Position numbers and translations under genes: made by a program. The notes under the pieces were generated by a model. It searched no databases. It saw only the letters and a program-made list of their open reading frames with translations, and had not been told where the DNA came from. Shown here in pieces: positions 1 to 9,945 of a stretch of DNA of 64,000 bases; positions within the stretch are counted from its first letter, which is position 1; each line of letters opens with the position of its first letter. This stretch comes from Cyanobium usitatum str. Tous (GTDB taxonomy: Bacteria > Cyanobacteriota > Cyanobacteriia > PCC-6307 > Cyanobiaceae): the NCBI RefSeq assembly GCF_003011885.1, contig NZ_PXXO01000001.1, positions 62,001-126,000 on the forward strand. Direction: 5' to 3'.

Positions 1-291
1 CGGGTGCCCCCTGGAGCCCTGTCGGTGGCAGAGGCCCTCGGCTGCCGGCAGGGCCACCCCCTGGCGCGGCCCGAGCGCTTGTTGCCCAGGGTGCTTGCCG
101 GCCTGGAATGGGCTGCGGCCCATGCCCAGCAGCCTTGCCAGGTGCGCGCTGCCGCCGAGGCCCGGCTGTGGCGCCCTGGGGCGGGCTGGTTGCACGACGG
201 TGAGCTTTGGCAGGTGCTGGGTCTGCATGCCGATGGCCGCCTGCGCCTCGGCCGGCAGGGGCGGGAGCTGGCCCTCCAGCGCCACTTCTGA
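1..291 (+). CDS. birA: Biotin--[acetyl-CoA-carboxylase] ligase, C-terminal part
   Basis: This is the 3' end of a gene that begins before the window; the frame is open from base 1 and stops with TGA at 289-291. The last residues (GAGWLHDGELWQVLGLHADGRLRL) have the G-x-W/L-x-D-G-x-L pattern of the small SH3-like C-terminal domain that ends BirA-type biotin ligases, which attach biotin to the carrier protein of acetyl-CoA carboxylase. The catalytic domain is outside the window. The assignment rests on this short tail and on my recollection that birA lies beside ndhB/topA in picocyanobacteria, so it is tentative. Confidence 0.55.
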   Translation, partial: RVPPGALSVAEALGCRQGHPLARPERLLPRVLAGLEWAAAHAQQPCQVRAAAEARLWRPGAGWLHDGELWQVLGLHADGRLRLGRQGRELALQRHF

Positions 292-334
292 GGCCGTTCC
301 CTCGGCAAGGGCGCGGTTAGGCAGGATTTTTACA

Positions 335-1495
335 ATGGCGCCTATGCGCCATCGCCAGCCACCGGGGCAACCCCCCCTCAATCCTGTTGCCCCAAGCCCC
401 CTGCGCCGGGGCCGGGCCCTGGTGGCGATGCTGCCCCTTATGGCTGCCCCCCTGCTGGGAGTGGGCCTGGCCTGGGGGCAAAACCAGCTCAGTCCTGGCC
501 TTGCCCCTTCGCCTGCTGCCGCTGGAGCCAACCCCCAGCCGGCAATCGAGATGCCGCCAGCGCCACCGCCCGTGCCCCTGGCCCAGCCGCTGCGTCCCGA
601 TCCGGCTGCCCTGCCGAGCCGGCCGCCGGCCCGTTTTGATGCCTCCCTCGATGAGCTGGTGCGTGATGGGGTGGTTAGTCCGGTGGAGCGGGCCCGGATT
701 CGTTCGGGCTCCGGCACGACCCCCTTCAACGTGCCTGCCCACCAGCAGGCCTGCAGCAGCGGCGCTCTTTCCCAGCAGGAGTGCAGTAGTGGCTTGGTGG
801 TGCGCTGGCGCGGCCGTACCAACAACGGCGCAAATGGCGGCGTAGCAGGCGCTGAATCTTTTGCCCGCTATGACGGCGAAGGTCGCGTACTGCCTCCGCT
901 CACGGTGCCGGTTTCGGCCCTGCTGGCCGGCGCTGGCGGTAGCTTCCGCCTTGCTGATGTCTTTGGGGTCACGCCCCGCCCGGCTCCGATCGGTGGAAAC
1001 GGCAACCGCAAGTTGCTGTTTCCTCTTATTGGTTCGGCGGTCACCAGCAGCAACTTCGGCTACCGGCTGCACCCGATCCTGGGCAGCTGGCTGATGCACG
1101 CGGGCCGCGATCTGGCGGCTCCAGAAGGCACGCCAGTGGTTTCAGCCCTGGGCGGCTTGGTGGTGAGCAGTGGCCTGGCGGGTGGCTATGGCCTGGCGGT
1201 TGAGGTCGAACACGACCGGCCGCGGCGCCGCACCCTCTACGGCCATCTAAGCGAGCTCTACGTCAAGGAGGGTGATCGGGTGCGCCAGGGCGAGGTAATC
1301 GGCCGGGTCGGCAGCACGGGCTTGAGCAGCGGACCCCATCTGCACTTCGAGCTGCGGCTGCCCGGCGACGGCGGCTGGGTGGCGGTTGATCCTGGTGATC
1401 TTGACCCGGGCAAGGGGGCCGCCGGCAGCGATGCCATCGCCCTGTTGATGGGGCAGCTATTGGAAAGATTGGAGCGGCCCCGCTCCCTTAGCTGA
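335..1495 (+). CDS. M23 family metallopeptidase (LytM-type peptidoglycan endopeptidase)
   Basis: The protein has 386 residues from the ATG at 335, with a second possible ATG at 344. A basic N-terminus and a hydrophobic segment (about residues 28-45) form a signal peptide or anchor. A Pro/Ala-rich linker and a middle region of unknown fold follow, then a C-terminal M23 domain. The zinc-binding signatures are visible: H-x3-D in HAGRD at about residue 255 and HLHFE at about 335-339. M23 enzymes cut peptide cross-links in peptidoglycan, so the likely role is in cell-wall turnover outside the cytoplasmic membrane. It starts 43 bases after birA on the same strand. The frame is open further upstream, but that part overlaps birA and looks non-coding. 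Confidence 0.85.
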   Translation: MAPMRHRQPPGQPPLNPVAPSPLRRGRALVAMLPLMAAPLLGVGLAWGQNQLSPGLAPSPAAAGANPQPAIEMPPAPPPVPLAQPLRPDPAALPSRPPARFDASLDELVRDGVVSPVERARIRSGSGTTPFNVPAHQQACSSGALSQQECSSGLVVRWRGRTNNGANGGVAGAESFARYDGEGRVLPPLTVPVSALLAGAGGSFRLADVFGVTPRPAPIGGNGNRKLLFPLIGSAVTSSNFGYRLHPILGSWLMHAGRDLAAPEGTPVVSALGGLVVSSGLAGGYGLAVEVEHDRPRRRTLYGHLSELYVKEGDRVRQGEVIGRVGSTGLSSGPHLHFELRLPGDGGWVAVDPGDLDPGKGAAGSDAIALLMGQLLERLERPRSLS

Positions 1496-1502
1496 GGATC
1501 CG

Positions 1503-2180
1503 TCAGCCCAGAATCCGGCCGTCGCGGAAGTGCACGATTTTCTCGGCCCGGGCAGCCACGTCGTCTTCGTGGGTCACCATCACCACGGTCATGCCACCGC
1601 GATGCAGGGCATCGAAGATGTCGAGTACTTCGGCGGTGGTTTGGGAATCCAGGGCCCCGGTCGGCTCGTCGGCCAGCAGCAGGGCGGGCTGGTTGATGAT
1701 CGCCCTGGCTATGGCTACCCGCTGCTGCTGGCCGCCCGAGAGCTGATTGGGCTTGTTATTTAGCCGCTGACCCAGCCCCACCCGCTCGAGGGCGGCCTGG
1801 GCCCGTTGGCGCCGCTCAGCCGCAGGCACCCCCGCGTAAACCATCGGCAGGATCACATTGTCGAGGGCGCTCAACTGGGGCAGCAGATGGAACTGCTGAA
1901 ACACAAAGCCCAGGTCGCGGTTGCGCAAATCAGCGAGCTGGTCATCGCTGAGGTCTTCCACCGGGGTGTTGTTGAGCCGGTAGCTGCCACTGGACGGGCG
2001 GTCGAGGCAGCCGAGAATATTCATGGCCGTGCTTTTGCCGGAGCCGGACGCTCCCATCACGGCTAAGTAATCCCCTCTATTGACGGTGAGATTCACACCA
2101 TCGAGAGCCTTAACGGCCATCTCGCCGCTGCCATAAACCTTGGCTACGCCCTGAAGTTGGGCAACTGGATCCCCCATCAA
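1503..2180 (-). CDS. ABC transporter ATP-binding protein (LolD/MacB/DevA type)
   Basis: This is a complete 225-residue ABC ATPase with Walker A GASGSGKST (residues 43-51), signature LSGGQQQR and Walker B LLLADEPTGALD. The short length, the early YGSGEMAVKAL segment and the ILGCLDRPSSG segment after Walker A place it in the LolD/MacB/DevA family, whose members drive lipoprotein release or MacB-type efflux with an FtsX-like permease. No permease gene is adjacent, so the partner must be encoded elsewhere. Its start lies 33 bases from the end of ndhB on the same strand. Two ATGs open the frame and either could be used. Confidence 0.9.
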   Translation of the reverse strand: MMGDPVAQLQGVAKVYGSGEMAVKALDGVNLTVNRGDYLAVMGASGSGKSTAMNILGCLDRPSSGSYRLNNTPVEDLSDDQLADLRNRDLGFVFQQFHLLPQLSALDNVILPMVYAGVPAAERRQRAQAALERVGLGQRLNNKPNQLSGGQQQRVAIARAIINQPALLLADEPTGALDSQTTAEVLDIFDALHRGGMTVVMVTHEDDVAARAEKIVHFRDGRILG

Positions 2181-2213
2181 ATCGCTGCCCTGTTCTTAAT
2201 TAATGAACCGTGT

Positions 2214-3773
2214 TCAACCAATGGCCTGAACAAGCATCGGCGTGCCGGTAACTGCCTGGCTGGCCCAGGTGAACAGAGGGTTGGAGAGAATGCCACCCAC
2301 GGCGGTGACAATCACGCAGCCCACCAGGGCGGTGCGCAGGGCGGGCAGGCCAGCCACAGACCAATTGATGGCAGGGTATGCCTTCACCACATCTGAGGCT
2401 TCCTGGGGCTCTTTTACCACCATCATCTTGATAACCGAGATGTAGTAGTAGATAGATACCACCGAGGTGACCAGACCCACCACTACCAGCAGGTATTGGT
2501 GATCGGCCCAGCCGGCAAAAAATAAATAAATCTTGCCGAAGAAGCCCAGCATCGGCGGTATCCCACCTAGGGAAAGCAGGCAGAGGCTTAAGCCCAGGGT
2601 GATCAGCGGATCCTTTTGATAAAGGCCGGCGTAATCAGCGATGCGGTCGGAGCCGGTGCGCAGCGAGAACAGGATGATGCAGGCGAAGGCGCCCAGATTC
2701 ATGAACAGGTAGGCCGCCATGTAGAGCACCATCGCGGCGAAGCCGTCTTCGGTGCCGCACACCAGGCCGATCATCACGAAGCCAGCCTGGCCGATGGAGC
2801 TGTAGGCCAGCATCCGTTTCATCGAGGTTTGGGCCAGGGCCACCACGTTGCCCAGCACCATGCTGAGCACCGCAAGCACGGTGAAGAGCAGCTTCCACTG
2901 GGCATCAAAGCTCTCGAAGCAGCCCACCAGGATGCGCAGGGCCAGGGCAAAGCCGGCGGCCTTGGAGCCCACCGAAAGGAAAGCCACCACCGGCGTTGGC
3001 GAACCCTCGTAAACGTCGGGGGTCCACTGGTGGAAGGGCACCGCGGCGATCTTGAAGGCCACCGTGGCCAGCACGAAAACCAGGGCTAGAGCCGTAACGG
3101 GCGAGGCGCTGGTGCGCAGGGCCAGGGCTACGGCGTCGAGGCCGGTGGCGCCGCCGGTGAGGCCGTAAAGCAGGGAGGCGCCGTAGAGAAATACAGCCGC
3201 GGCGGCCGAACCCACCAGCAAATATTTCAGTGCTGCCTCGGAGCTGCGAGCATCGCGCTTCATGTATCCCGCCAGCAAGTAGCTAGATACAGACAGGGTT
3301 TCCAGCGACACGAAAATTGTCACCAGATCGGTGGCGCCACACAGGAACATGGCGCCGAGGGTGGCGGCCAGCAGGATGCCGGCGAATTCACCCACCGGCG
3401 TGCCGCTCTGCTCCACGTAGCGCCAGCTGAGCAGCAAGGAAATCAAGGTGGAGGCAGCCACCACGGCTCGGAAGGCAATCGCCAGGTTGTCCGCCAGGAA
3501 GGAGCCCACGAAGGCGGGCTGCAGGTCGGGGGTGTTCCACTGCAGGGCAAGCAGCACCAAGGCGCTGCCCAGGCCGGCATAACAAATCGGGGGCACCCAG
3601 CGGCTGGCCGCCTTCTCGCCAGCGAGATCCACCAGCAGGCAGGTGAGCAGCGCGATCAGCACCGCCGCCTCCGGGGCGATGGCGCCAGCGTTGAGCTGGA
3701 GATTTAATCCTCCCGTTCCGGCACCACTGCCGATCGCATCGGCCACGGAGGAGAGGGCGCCCAGCAGGAACAT
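2214..3773 (-). CDS. ndhB: NAD(P)H-quinone oxidoreductase subunit 2
   Basis: NdhB is a proton-pumping membrane subunit of the cyanobacterial NDH-1 complex in thylakoid membranes (respiration, cyclic electron flow). The ATG at 3773 gives 519 residues, close to the family norm. The sequence is hydrophobic throughout, with the conserved loop [20 protein letters not shown] and [17 protein letters not shown] typical of the antiporter-like subunits. A longer reading from TTG at 3836 is possible but adds a polar His-rich tail. The gene is divergent from topA, leaving about 110 bases between start codons for both promoters. Confidence 0.97.
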   Translation of the reverse strand: MFLLGALSSVADAIGSGAGTGGLNLQLNAGAIAPEAAVLIALLTCLLVDLAGEKAASRWVPPICYAGLGSALVLLALQWNTPDLQPAFVGSFLADNLAIAFRAVVAASTLISLLLSWRYVEQSGTPVGEFAGILLAATLGAMFLCGATDLVTIFVSLETLSVSSYLLAGYMKRDARSSEAALKYLLVGSAAAAVFLYGASLLYGLTGGATGLDAVALALRTSASPVTALALVFVLATVAFKIAAVPFHQWTPDVYEGSPTPVVAFLSVGSKAAGFALALRILVGCFESFDAQWKLLFTVLAVLSMVLGNVVALAQTSMKRMLAYSSIGQAGFVMIGLVCGTEDGFAAMVLYMAAYLFMNLGAFACIILFSLRTGSDRIADYAGLYQKDPLITLGLSLCLLSLGGIPPMLGFFGKIYLFFAGWADHQYLLVVVGLVTSVVSIYYYISVIKMMVVKEPQEASDVVKAYPAINWSVAGLPALRTALVGCVIVTAVGGILSNPLFTWASQAVTGTPMLVQAIG

Positions 3774-3883
3774 CAGCGAGGGGACCGCGAGGTGGGAGCT
3801 GTGATGTGGATGACTGTAGCTGCGCTTGGCTGTCAAATTGGGCGCTTGATGCGATAAAGAGGGAAGCGGTAAGGCGCTGGTCT

Positions 3884-6601
3884 GTGGGTCACACCCTGGT
3901 CATTGTTGAAAGTCCGACGAAGGCCCGCACCATCCGCGGCTTCCTTCCCAAGGACTTCAAGGTGGAAGCCTCGATGGGGCATGTCCGCGACTTGCCCAAT
4001 AACGCCAGTGAGATTCCGGCGGCTCACAAAGGGGAGAAGTGGGCAAATCTTGGCGTCAACACCGCCGCCAACTTCGAGCCCCTCTACGTGGTGCCGAAGG
4101 ACAAGAAAAAGGTGGTCAAGGAGCTAAAGGATGCCCTCAAGGGCGCCGACCAGCTGCTGCTGGCCACTGACGAAGATCGGGAGGGGGAATCGATCAGCTG
4201 GCACCTGCTGCAGCTGCTCAGCCCCAAGGTGCCGGTGAAGCGCATGGTGTTTCACGAGATCACCAAAGAGGCCATCAGTCGGGCTCTCGAGGACACCCGC
4301 GACCTCGATATGGAGCTGGTGCATGCCCAGGAAACCCGGCGCATTCTCGATCGGCTGGTGGGTTACACCCTTTCGCCGCTGCTGTGGAAAAAGGTGGCGT
4401 GGGGGCTGAGCGCCGGCCGGGTTCAGTCGGTGGCAGTGCGCCTGCTCGTGCAGCGCGAGCGGGCCCGCCGGGCTTTCCGCAGCGGCAGCTACTGGGACCT
4501 CAAGGCCCGGCTGGAGCAGGGCGAAGCTGGCTTTGAGGCCAAGCTCAGCCATCTCAAAGGGGAGCGGATCGCCGGAGGCTCCGACTTCGACGAGAGCACC
4601 GGCGCCCTTAAGGCCGGCAGCAAGGTGAGGCTGCTGAGCGAGGCGGAGGCCCGCCAGCTCCAGGTCCAGGTGCAGGCCAACCCATGGCAGGTGACCTCCG
4701 TAGAGGAGAAGCCCACGGTGCGAAAGCCCGTGCCGCCTTTCACCACCAGCACCCTCCAGCAGGAGTCCAACCGAAAGCTGCGGCTCTCGGCCCGGGAAAC
4801 CATGCGCACGGCCCAGGGCCTCTACGAGCGCGGTTTCATCACCTACATGCGCACCGACTCGGTGCACCTCAGCGATCAGGCGATCAACGCCGCCCGCAGC
4901 TGCGTCAGCGAGAAGTACGGCAAGGACTACCTCAGCCCCAGCCCCCGCCAGTTTTCCACCAAGGCCCGCAACGCCCAGGAGGCCCACGAGGCGATTCGCC
5001 CAGCCGGTGAGGCGTTCCGCACCCCAAACGCCACAGGTCTAGATGGCAAGGATCTGGCCCTCTATGAGCTGATCTGGAAGCGCACCGTGGCCAGCCAGAT
5101 GGCTGATGCCCGCCTCACCATGCTCGCCGTGGAACTGCAGGCCGATGGCGGCGCCCTGGGCCAAGCCCAGTTCCGGGCCTCGGGTAAGCGCATCGACTTC
5201 GCCGGTTTCTTTCGCGCCTACGTCGAGGGCAGCGACGATCCCGACGCGGCCCTTGAAGGTCAGGAGCTGTTGCTACCGGCCCTGAAGGTGGGCGACAGCC
5301 CCGCCTGCAAGGCGGTGGAGGCCCTCGGCCACCAAACCCAGCCCCCCGCTCGCTACAGCGAGGCGGCCCTGGTGAAGATGCTCGAGAAGGAGGGCATCGG
5401 TCGCCCCTCCACCTATGCCTCGATCATCGGCACGATCGTCGATCGCGGCTACGCCACCCTCGCCAACAACTCCCTCACCCCCAGCTTCACGGCTTTTGCC
5501 GTGACGGCCCTGCTGGAGGAGCACTTCCCGGATCTGGTGGACACCAGTTTCACGGCCCGGATGGAGAACACCCTCGATGAGATCTCCCACGGTCAGGTGC
5601 AGTGGCTGCCTTACCTGGAGAGCTTCTTTAAGGGCGAAAAGGGCCTGGAAACCCAGGTGCAGCAGCGGGAGGGCGATATCGACCCCGGTGTGTCCCGCAC
5701 CGTTGAGCTGGAGGGCCTGCCCTGCGTGGTGCGCATCGGCCGCTTCGGCGCCTACCTGGAAACCAAGCGCGTAGCTGAAGACGGCACCGAGGAGCTGCTC
5801 AAGGCCACCCTGCCCCAGGAGATCACCCCTGCCGATCTCGATGCCGAAAAGGCGGAGCTGATCCTGAGGCAAAAGGCCGATGGGCCTGAGTCCCTTGGTG
5901 ATGACCCGGAAAGCGGTGAGCAGGTGTACTTGCTGTTTGGCCAGTACGGGCCGTACGTGCAGCGGGGCCAGGTGAGTGACGAGAACCCCAAACCGAAGCG
6001 AGCTTCGCTGCCCAAAGGCGCCAAGCCCGAGGAACTGACCCTGGAGGATGCCATCGCCCTGTTGCGGCTACCCCGCCAACTCGGCGACCACCCGGAGGGC
6101 GGTCGGGTGGAGGCGGGTCTCGGTCGCTTTGGCCCCTACGTGGTGCACCACAAGGGCAAAGGCGAGAAGGACTACCGCTCCCTTAAGGCGGAGGACGACG
6201 TACTGGTGGTTGGCCTTGACCGAGCCTTGGAGCTGTTCGCCATGCCCAAGAAGGGCCGTGGCGGCCGCACGGCCCTCAAGGACATCGGTGTCCCCGAGGG
6301 CGCCGACGAGGCGATCCAACTGTTTGACGGTCCCTACGGCCTCTATGTCAAGCAGGGCAAGGTGAATGCTTCGCTGCCGGAGGGCACCACCGCCGATACC
6401 ATCACCCTGGAGCAGGCGGTTGAGCTGCTGGCCGCTAAGGCCGCTACTGGCAAAGCTGCGGCCAGGAAGCCGGGAGCCAAAAAGCCAGCAGCCAAAAAAC
6501 CGGCAGCTAAGGCTCCTGCGGCAAAGAAAGCTCCCGCCACCACCAAGACCGGCCGGCTGCGCGCCAGCGCGGTGCGGGTGATCAGGGCGGCGGACAGCTG
6601 A
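3884..6601 (+). CDS. topA: DNA topoisomerase I (type IA)
   Basis: This enzyme relaxes negative supercoils. I place the start at GTG 3884 because the conserved N-terminus ([18 protein letters not shown]) follows at once; a longer ATG-started reading (3806) would overlap ndhB. The protein has 905 residues. The Toprim acidic motif TDEDREGE lies at about residues 93-100, and the active-site tyrosine is in FITYMRTDS at about residue 321. The C-terminal half carries several repeated FG-x-YGPYV-type modules instead of zinc fingers. The last 60 residues are a Lys/Ala/Pro-rich tail built from AAKKP-like repeats, resembling a histone H1-type DNA-binding extension. The stop overlaps the next start by one base. 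Confidence 0.96.
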   Translation: MGHTLVIVESPTKARTIRGFLPKDFKVEASMGHVRDLPNNASEIPAAHKGEKWANLGVNTAANFEPLYVVPKDKKKVVKELKDALKGADQLLLATDEDREGESISWHLLQLLSPKVPVKRMVFHEITKEAISRALEDTRDLDMELVHAQETRRILDRLVGYTLSPLLWKKVAWGLSAGRVQSVAVRLLVQRERARRAFRSGSYWDLKARLEQGEAGFEAKLSHLKGERIAGGSDFDESTGALKAGSKVRLLSEAEARQLQVQVQANPWQVTSVEEKPTVRKPVPPFTTSTLQQESNRKLRLSARETMRTAQGLYERGFITYMRTDSVHLSDQAINAARSCVSEKYGKDYLSPSPRQFSTKARNAQEAHEAIRPAGEAFRTPNATGLDGKDLALYELIWKRTVASQMADARLTMLAVELQADGGALGQAQFRASGKRIDFAGFFRAYVEGSDDPDAALEGQELLLPALKVGDSPACKAVEALGHQTQPPARYSEAALVKMLEKEGIGRPSTYASIIGTIVDRGYATLANNSLTPSFTAFAVTALLEEHFPDLVDTSFTARMENTLDEISHGQVQWLPYLESFFKGEKGLETQVQQREGDIDPGVSRTVELEGLPCVVRIGRFGAYLETKRVAEDGTEELLKATLPQEITPADLDAEKAELILRQKADGPESLGDDPESGEQVYLLFGQYGPYVQRGQVSDENPKPKRASLPKGAKPEELTLEDAIALLRLPRQLGDHPEGGRVEAGLGRFGPYVVHHKGKGEKDYRSLKAEDDVLVVGLDRALELFAMPKKGRGGRTALKDIGVPEGADEAIQLFDGPYGLYVKQGKVNASLPEGTTADTITLEQAVELLAAKAATGKAAARKPGAKKPAAKKPAAKAPAAKKAPATTKTGRLRASAVRVIRAADS

Positions 6602-7056
6602 TGGCAGGCGCCGGCCGCACCTATGGGTCGCTGCTATGCGCCCTAGCGCTGTCTGGCTGCAGTGGCACCCGCTTCGGCGACCAGCTGGCCCGCAGCTTTT
6701 CAGCGCCCCCGGCCCAGCCCGCTCAGCCGGTCTCTCCTGCCCCTAATCCAGCGACCGCCACTCCCGCCTCAAAAGCTGCTGCCCCCCCTACGGCTGCCCC
6801 CACTGCTGCCTCCCCCAAAAAGGTTGAGCCCAAGCCCGTGGAAGCCAAGGCGGCAGCCGTCAATCCCAGTAAGCCAGCCCCCTATCGCATCACGATCCAG
6901 CTGCCCTCCGCCGATCCCGCTGCCCCGGCGGAAGCGGTCACAGAAGCCTTGCGGGCGGCGGGGGTCAGTTTTGAGGTGGAGATGATTGAGCGGGTCGGAG
7001 CTGCTGCCACGCCGGCGGCTGCCCCCACGGTCACACCGGCGCCGGCACCGCGCTGA
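6601..7056 (+). CDS. Putative lipoprotein with Pro/Ala-rich linker
   Basis: The protein has 151 residues. The N-terminus ends in a lipobox (LALSGC, Cys at residue 20), so it is probably a lipid-anchored envelope protein. A linker of about 70 residues rich in Ala, Pro, Lys and Thr leads to a small domain near residues 98-130 that starts PYRITIQLPS and continues as a predicted beta-alpha-beta unit. I do not recognise this domain. The ATG overlaps the topA stop by one base (ATGA), and the next gene overlaps by one base, so expression is probably coupled to topA. Function unknown. Confidence 0.7.
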   Translation: MAGAGRTYGSLLCALALSGCSGTRFGDQLARSFSAPPAQPAQPVSPAPNPATATPASKAAAPPTAAPTAASPKKVEPKPVEAKAAAVNPSKPAPYRITIQLPSADPAAPAEAVTEALRAAGVSFEVEMIERVGAAATPAAAPTVTPAPAPR

Positions 7057-7718
7057 TGTCGTCCCGGCGCCAACTCAACCGCGGCCAGGCCCGCCAGTTG
7101 ATGGATACGGCCTATCTCGCCGCCGCCACCGCCCTGCTGTGGGTGGCGCTCTACTACCTGCCGGTGGGCAGCCCCCTTTTTCGGCTGGCCCTGCCCCTGC
7201 CCCTGGCCCTCTTGCAGTTGCGTCATGGCTGGCGCTGTGCCGTGGAGGGACTGGTTGTGACCGCCCTATTGCTGGTAGCCCTGATGGGTCCGATCCGGGG
7301 GCCGTTGGTGGTTTTCCCCTATGGCTTGCTGGCGCTGTGGCTGGGCTGGTGCTGGCGGGCCAGGGCCGGTTGGCGCTCCAGTTGGTGGCTGAGCTGGGGT
7401 GTTGGCAGCCTGATCAGTGCAGCTGGCTTCCTGGTGAGGGTGGCGGTGCTCTCCGTTTTGGTGGGCGAGAACCTTTGGGTGCTGATCACCACTGCGGCTG
7501 CTGGTTTATTGGAGAAGTTGGCTGGCTGGCTGGGAATGGCAGCATCGATCGAGCTGGCCCAGGTGCAGCTGGCTGCGCTGGCGTTGGTGTGGGTGCAGAA
7601 CGTGATCGTGGTGCTGGCCCTGCATGCGGTTGCCTACTGGATCTTTCCGCGCCTGCATTCCCCCATCCCAGAGCCCCCAGATTCCCTTCGGGCCCTAGTG
7701 GCCCTTGACCCCCTCTGA
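7056..7718 (+). CDS. DUF2232 family integral membrane protein
   Basis: This is a hydrophobic 220-residue protein with about five to six membrane-spanning segments and a basic, polar N-terminus (SSRRQLNRGQARQLMDTAYLAAATALLW). The pattern fits the DUF2232 family, related to substrate-binding membrane proteins such as the S-components of ECF-type vitamin transporters, although cyanobacterial members have no demonstrated function. Its ATG overlaps the end of the lipoprotein gene, and the cobT-like gene starts 8 bases after its stop. A link to cobalamin-related transport would be a guess from proximity only. Confidence 0.75.
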   Translation: MSSRRQLNRGQARQLMDTAYLAAATALLWVALYYLPVGSPLFRLALPLPLALLQLRHGWRCAVEGLVVTALLLVALMGPIRGPLVVFPYGLLALWLGWCWRARAGWRSSWWLSWGVGSLISAAGFLVRVAVLSVLVGENLWVLITTAAAGLLEKLAGWLGMAASIELAQVQLAALALVWVQNVIVVLALHAVAYWIFPRLHSPIPEPPDSLRALVALDPL

Positions 7719-7726
7719 GCGGCCTG

Positions 7727-8842
7727 ATGGCCCCTGATCCCTGGACCCAGGCTCTGGAGCAGGGCTGGCGCCGCAGCCGCACTCTGCTGCTGCTCGCCGC
7801 CACCGATACGGCGGCGGTGCCTGGGATTTCCGCTGCCGGGGCCTCGCCCCAGGCCCGGCTGGGTACGGCGGCCGCCGATGCCGAATTGCTGCTGCTGGGC
7901 CCCGGTGGTCGCCGCTGCCATGCCCTGCCGCCCCTGCCGGCGGGGGTCAGCCCGGCCCTGATCAGCCATGTGGTGTTGAGTCAGCTGGGGCTGCTGGAGC
8001 GCACCCGGGTGCTCGATCTGGGCTGTGCGATCGCGGCGGCGGTGCCGCACCTGCGCCTGCCGGGGCTGGAGAGTGCCGGCCCGGCCCGCTGCCTCAGCAC
8101 GGGCCAGGCCCTTGCCCCAGCCAGGGTGGCGGCCCTGGTGCAGCGCGGCAGTGCCTGGGGCAGGCGCTTGGATCCGGCCGAGCCGTTGCTGCTGGCCGAA
8201 TGTGTGCCAGGAGGCACCACCACGGCCCTGGCGGTGCTCGAGGGCCTGGGGGTGGCAGCGGCGGGTCTAGTAAGCGGCAGCTTGCGCCAACCGGCCCATG
8301 GCCTGAAGGCGGCCCTCGTGGCTCAGGGTTTGGCTGCAGCGAGTTTTGAGGCGGCAGATCTGACGGGAGTTGCCCATCCCCTGAGCGTGTTGGCGGCGTT
8401 GGGGGATCCAATGCAGGCCTTCGCTGCTGGGCTGGTGGGGGCGGCGGCGGCCCGCGGTACGCCGGTGCTGCTGGCCGGTGGCAGCCAGATGGCGGCGGTG
8501 CTGGCCCTGGCCCTAGCCCTGGCTGAGCCAGGCCAGCGGCCAGCCCTGGCGGATCGCTTGGTGGTGGCCACCACCGCCTGGGTGGCCGAGGAAGCTGGCA
8601 GCAACCTGGCCCTGCTGCTGGAGCGCATAGGTGCTCGCTGGCAGGTGCGGCCGAGGCTGGAGGTGGCGGCCCTGCGCTTCCATGGCTGCAGCAGCGCCGC
8701 CCTACGCGACTACGAGCGCGGTTACGTCAAAGAGGGGGTGGGGGCCGGCGGCCTGGCCCTGCTCTGGCAGCTGGCGGGTCGGCAGCCAGGGGCCCTGGCT
8801 GAGGCCTGCGACGCAGCCTGCCGGCTGGAGCTCGGTGCCTAG
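7727..8842 (+). CDS. cobT: CobT-like nicotinate-nucleotide phosphoribosyltransferase (TIGR00303 type)
   Basis: The protein has 371 residues and resembles the cyanobacterial/archaeal group annotated as nicotinate mononucleotide-dependent phosphoribosyltransferase CobT. That enzyme activates the lower ligand base for attachment to the corrin ring. Conserved-looking stretches are LAECVPGGTTTALAVL, GTPVLLAGGSQMAAVLAL, and ERGYVKEGVGAGG near the C-terminus. Picocyanobacteria are known to make pseudocobalamin with adenine as lower ligand, so the substrate here may not be dimethylbenzimidazole. The gene follows the DUF2232 gene by 8 bases and precedes the Tat-lipoprotein gene by 10, suggesting one transcription unit. 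Confidence 0.8.
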   Translation: MAPDPWTQALEQGWRRSRTLLLLAATDTAAVPGISAAGASPQARLGTAAADAELLLLGPGGRRCHALPPLPAGVSPALISHVVLSQLGLLERTRVLDLGCAIAAAVPHLRLPGLESAGPARCLSTGQALAPARVAALVQRGSAWGRRLDPAEPLLLAECVPGGTTTALAVLEGLGVAAAGLVSGSLRQPAHGLKAALVAQGLAAASFEAADLTGVAHPLSVLAALGDPMQAFAAGLVGAAAARGTPVLLAGGSQMAAVLALALALAEPGQRPALADRLVVATTAWVAEEAGSNLALLLERIGARWQVRPRLEVAALRFHGCSSAALRDYERGYVKEGVGAGGLALLWQLAGRQPGALAEACDAACRLELGA

Positions 8843-8852
8843 GGTCGCTGCC

Positions 8853-9875
8853 ATGGCATTCACTCCCGCTGTGCTCTCCCGTCGCCGGCTGCTGCAGCTA
8901 GGGGTGGGTGCTGGTGCTGGCCTGCTGGCCGCCTGCCGCTCCGCCGCTGGCCCCGAGCTGCTGCTGGCAGAAGCAGACCTGCCAGCCGCCTGGCTGAAGC
9001 AACTGCCCGCCCCCTGGCGGACACGCCAAGTAGCTGATGCCGCTGCTGTGCAAAAAGCCGTGCGTGAGCTAGGCCAAAGGCCGGCCCCTGGTTTGGTTGC
9101 GCTCAGTGACGGCTGGGCCAGTGGCCTGAGCCGGCAGCAACTTCAGTCCTTTGAGGCGCCGCGGCTCTGGGCTCGCCTGGCCGCCTTCAGTGCCCCGGTG
9201 GCCCGTCTTTATGCCCCGCGAGCTGCTGGGCAGCTGGCTTTCCCCTGGGCCTACAGCCCCTGGGTCATCGCCCTGCGCAGCCGCCCCGACCTGGCCGCCC
9301 GTCGCCAGGAGGGCTGGCAGTTGCTGCTTGATCCCAGCCTGCGCGGCCGGTTGGTGTTGCCCTCCAGCCCTCGCATCAGCCTGGAGATCATGGGCGGCGA
9401 TTTTGAGCGGCTGGAGCGGTTGCGGGCCCAGGCCCTCGCCTACGACGACCGTGACGGCCTCAACCTGCTGCTCAGCGGTGATGCTGAGGCGGCGGTGCTG
9501 CCCCTGCAGCGCCTGATTCCCCTGCTACGCCGCGACCAGCGCCTGGCGGTGATCTGGCCCGACAGCGGCGCGCCCCTCAGCTGGCAACTGCTGCTGCGAC
9601 CTGCCGTTGCTGCACAGTCAGCGCCACCACCCCTGGAGTGGCTCGGTGCAGTGCTAGAGCAGCCCCTACTGGAGCAACTGCTGGCCCGGGGCTTGGTGCC
9701 GCCCCTGCCCCAGGCCGATCTGGCGCCGGTGGCGCGGCGCTTTCCCGAGTCGATGGCGGCGTTGCTGCTGCCGGGAGATGCCCTCCTGGGCCGCTGCTGG
9801 AGCCTGCCGCCGCTCAGCCTGCCCGAGCAACTGGCCCAGCAAAACCTCTGGGATGCCGCCGCCCCCAGACCCTGA
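8853..9875 (+). CDS. Tat-exported lipoprotein, extracellular solute-binding-like
   Basis: The protein has 340 residues from the ATG at 8853. The N-terminus has a twin-arginine signal (SRRRLLQLG, arginines at 10-12) followed by LLAAC with the cysteine at residue 28, so it appears to be a Tat-exported, lipid-anchored protein. The rest looks like a periplasmic binding protein: FPWAYSPWVIALRSRPD, a segment like LLDPSLRGRLVLPSSPR and a late ESMAALLLPGDALLGRCW. This resembles iron- or polyamine-binding families, but no permease or ATPase gene lies nearby. It ends the plus-strand run that begins at topA. Ligand unknown. Confidence 0.7.
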   Translation: MAFTPAVLSRRRLLQLGVGAGAGLLAACRSAAGPELLLAEADLPAAWLKQLPAPWRTRQVADAAAVQKAVRELGQRPAPGLVALSDGWASGLSRQQLQSFEAPRLWARLAAFSAPVARLYAPRAAGQLAFPWAYSPWVIALRSRPDLAARRQEGWQLLLDPSLRGRLVLPSSPRISLEIMGGDFERLERLRAQALAYDDRDGLNLLLSGDAEAAVLPLQRLIPLLRRDQRLAVIWPDSGAPLSWQLLLRPAVAAQSAPPPLEWLGAVLEQPLLEQLLARGLVPPLPQADLAPVARRFPESMAALLLPGDALLGRCWSLPPLSLPEQLAQQNLWDAAAPRP

Positions 9876-9927
9876 TCCCAGGCACTTGGCTGTGGGGCTC
9901 TGTCGTCGCGGGGAACTGTCAGCTTTC

Positions 9928-9945
9928 TGTACAGCCTGTACAGAT
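9928..9945. repeat. Tandem nonamer pair TGTACAGNN, copy A
   Basis: Two adjacent 9-base units, TGTACAGCC and TGTACAGAT. The same pair occurs in an intergenic array at 46,444-46,479, and the related pair TGTACAGCT/TGTACAGGA lies 240 bases away in the same gap. Confidence 0.8.

Noticed and set aside
3806-3883. Longer N-terminus for topA from ATG 3806
   Set aside because: The added residues have no family resemblance and overlap the ndhB upstream region; GTG 3884 precedes the conserved start directly.
8853-9875. Complete iron or polyamine ABC transporter
   Set aside because: Only a binding-protein-like gene is present; no permease or ATPase lies nearby.
9928-9945. LexA-type operator resembling GTAC-N4-GTWC
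   Set aside because: The two GTAC cores are separated by five bases, not four, and no SOS gene is adjacent. The tandem nature of the sites fits a direct repeat better.
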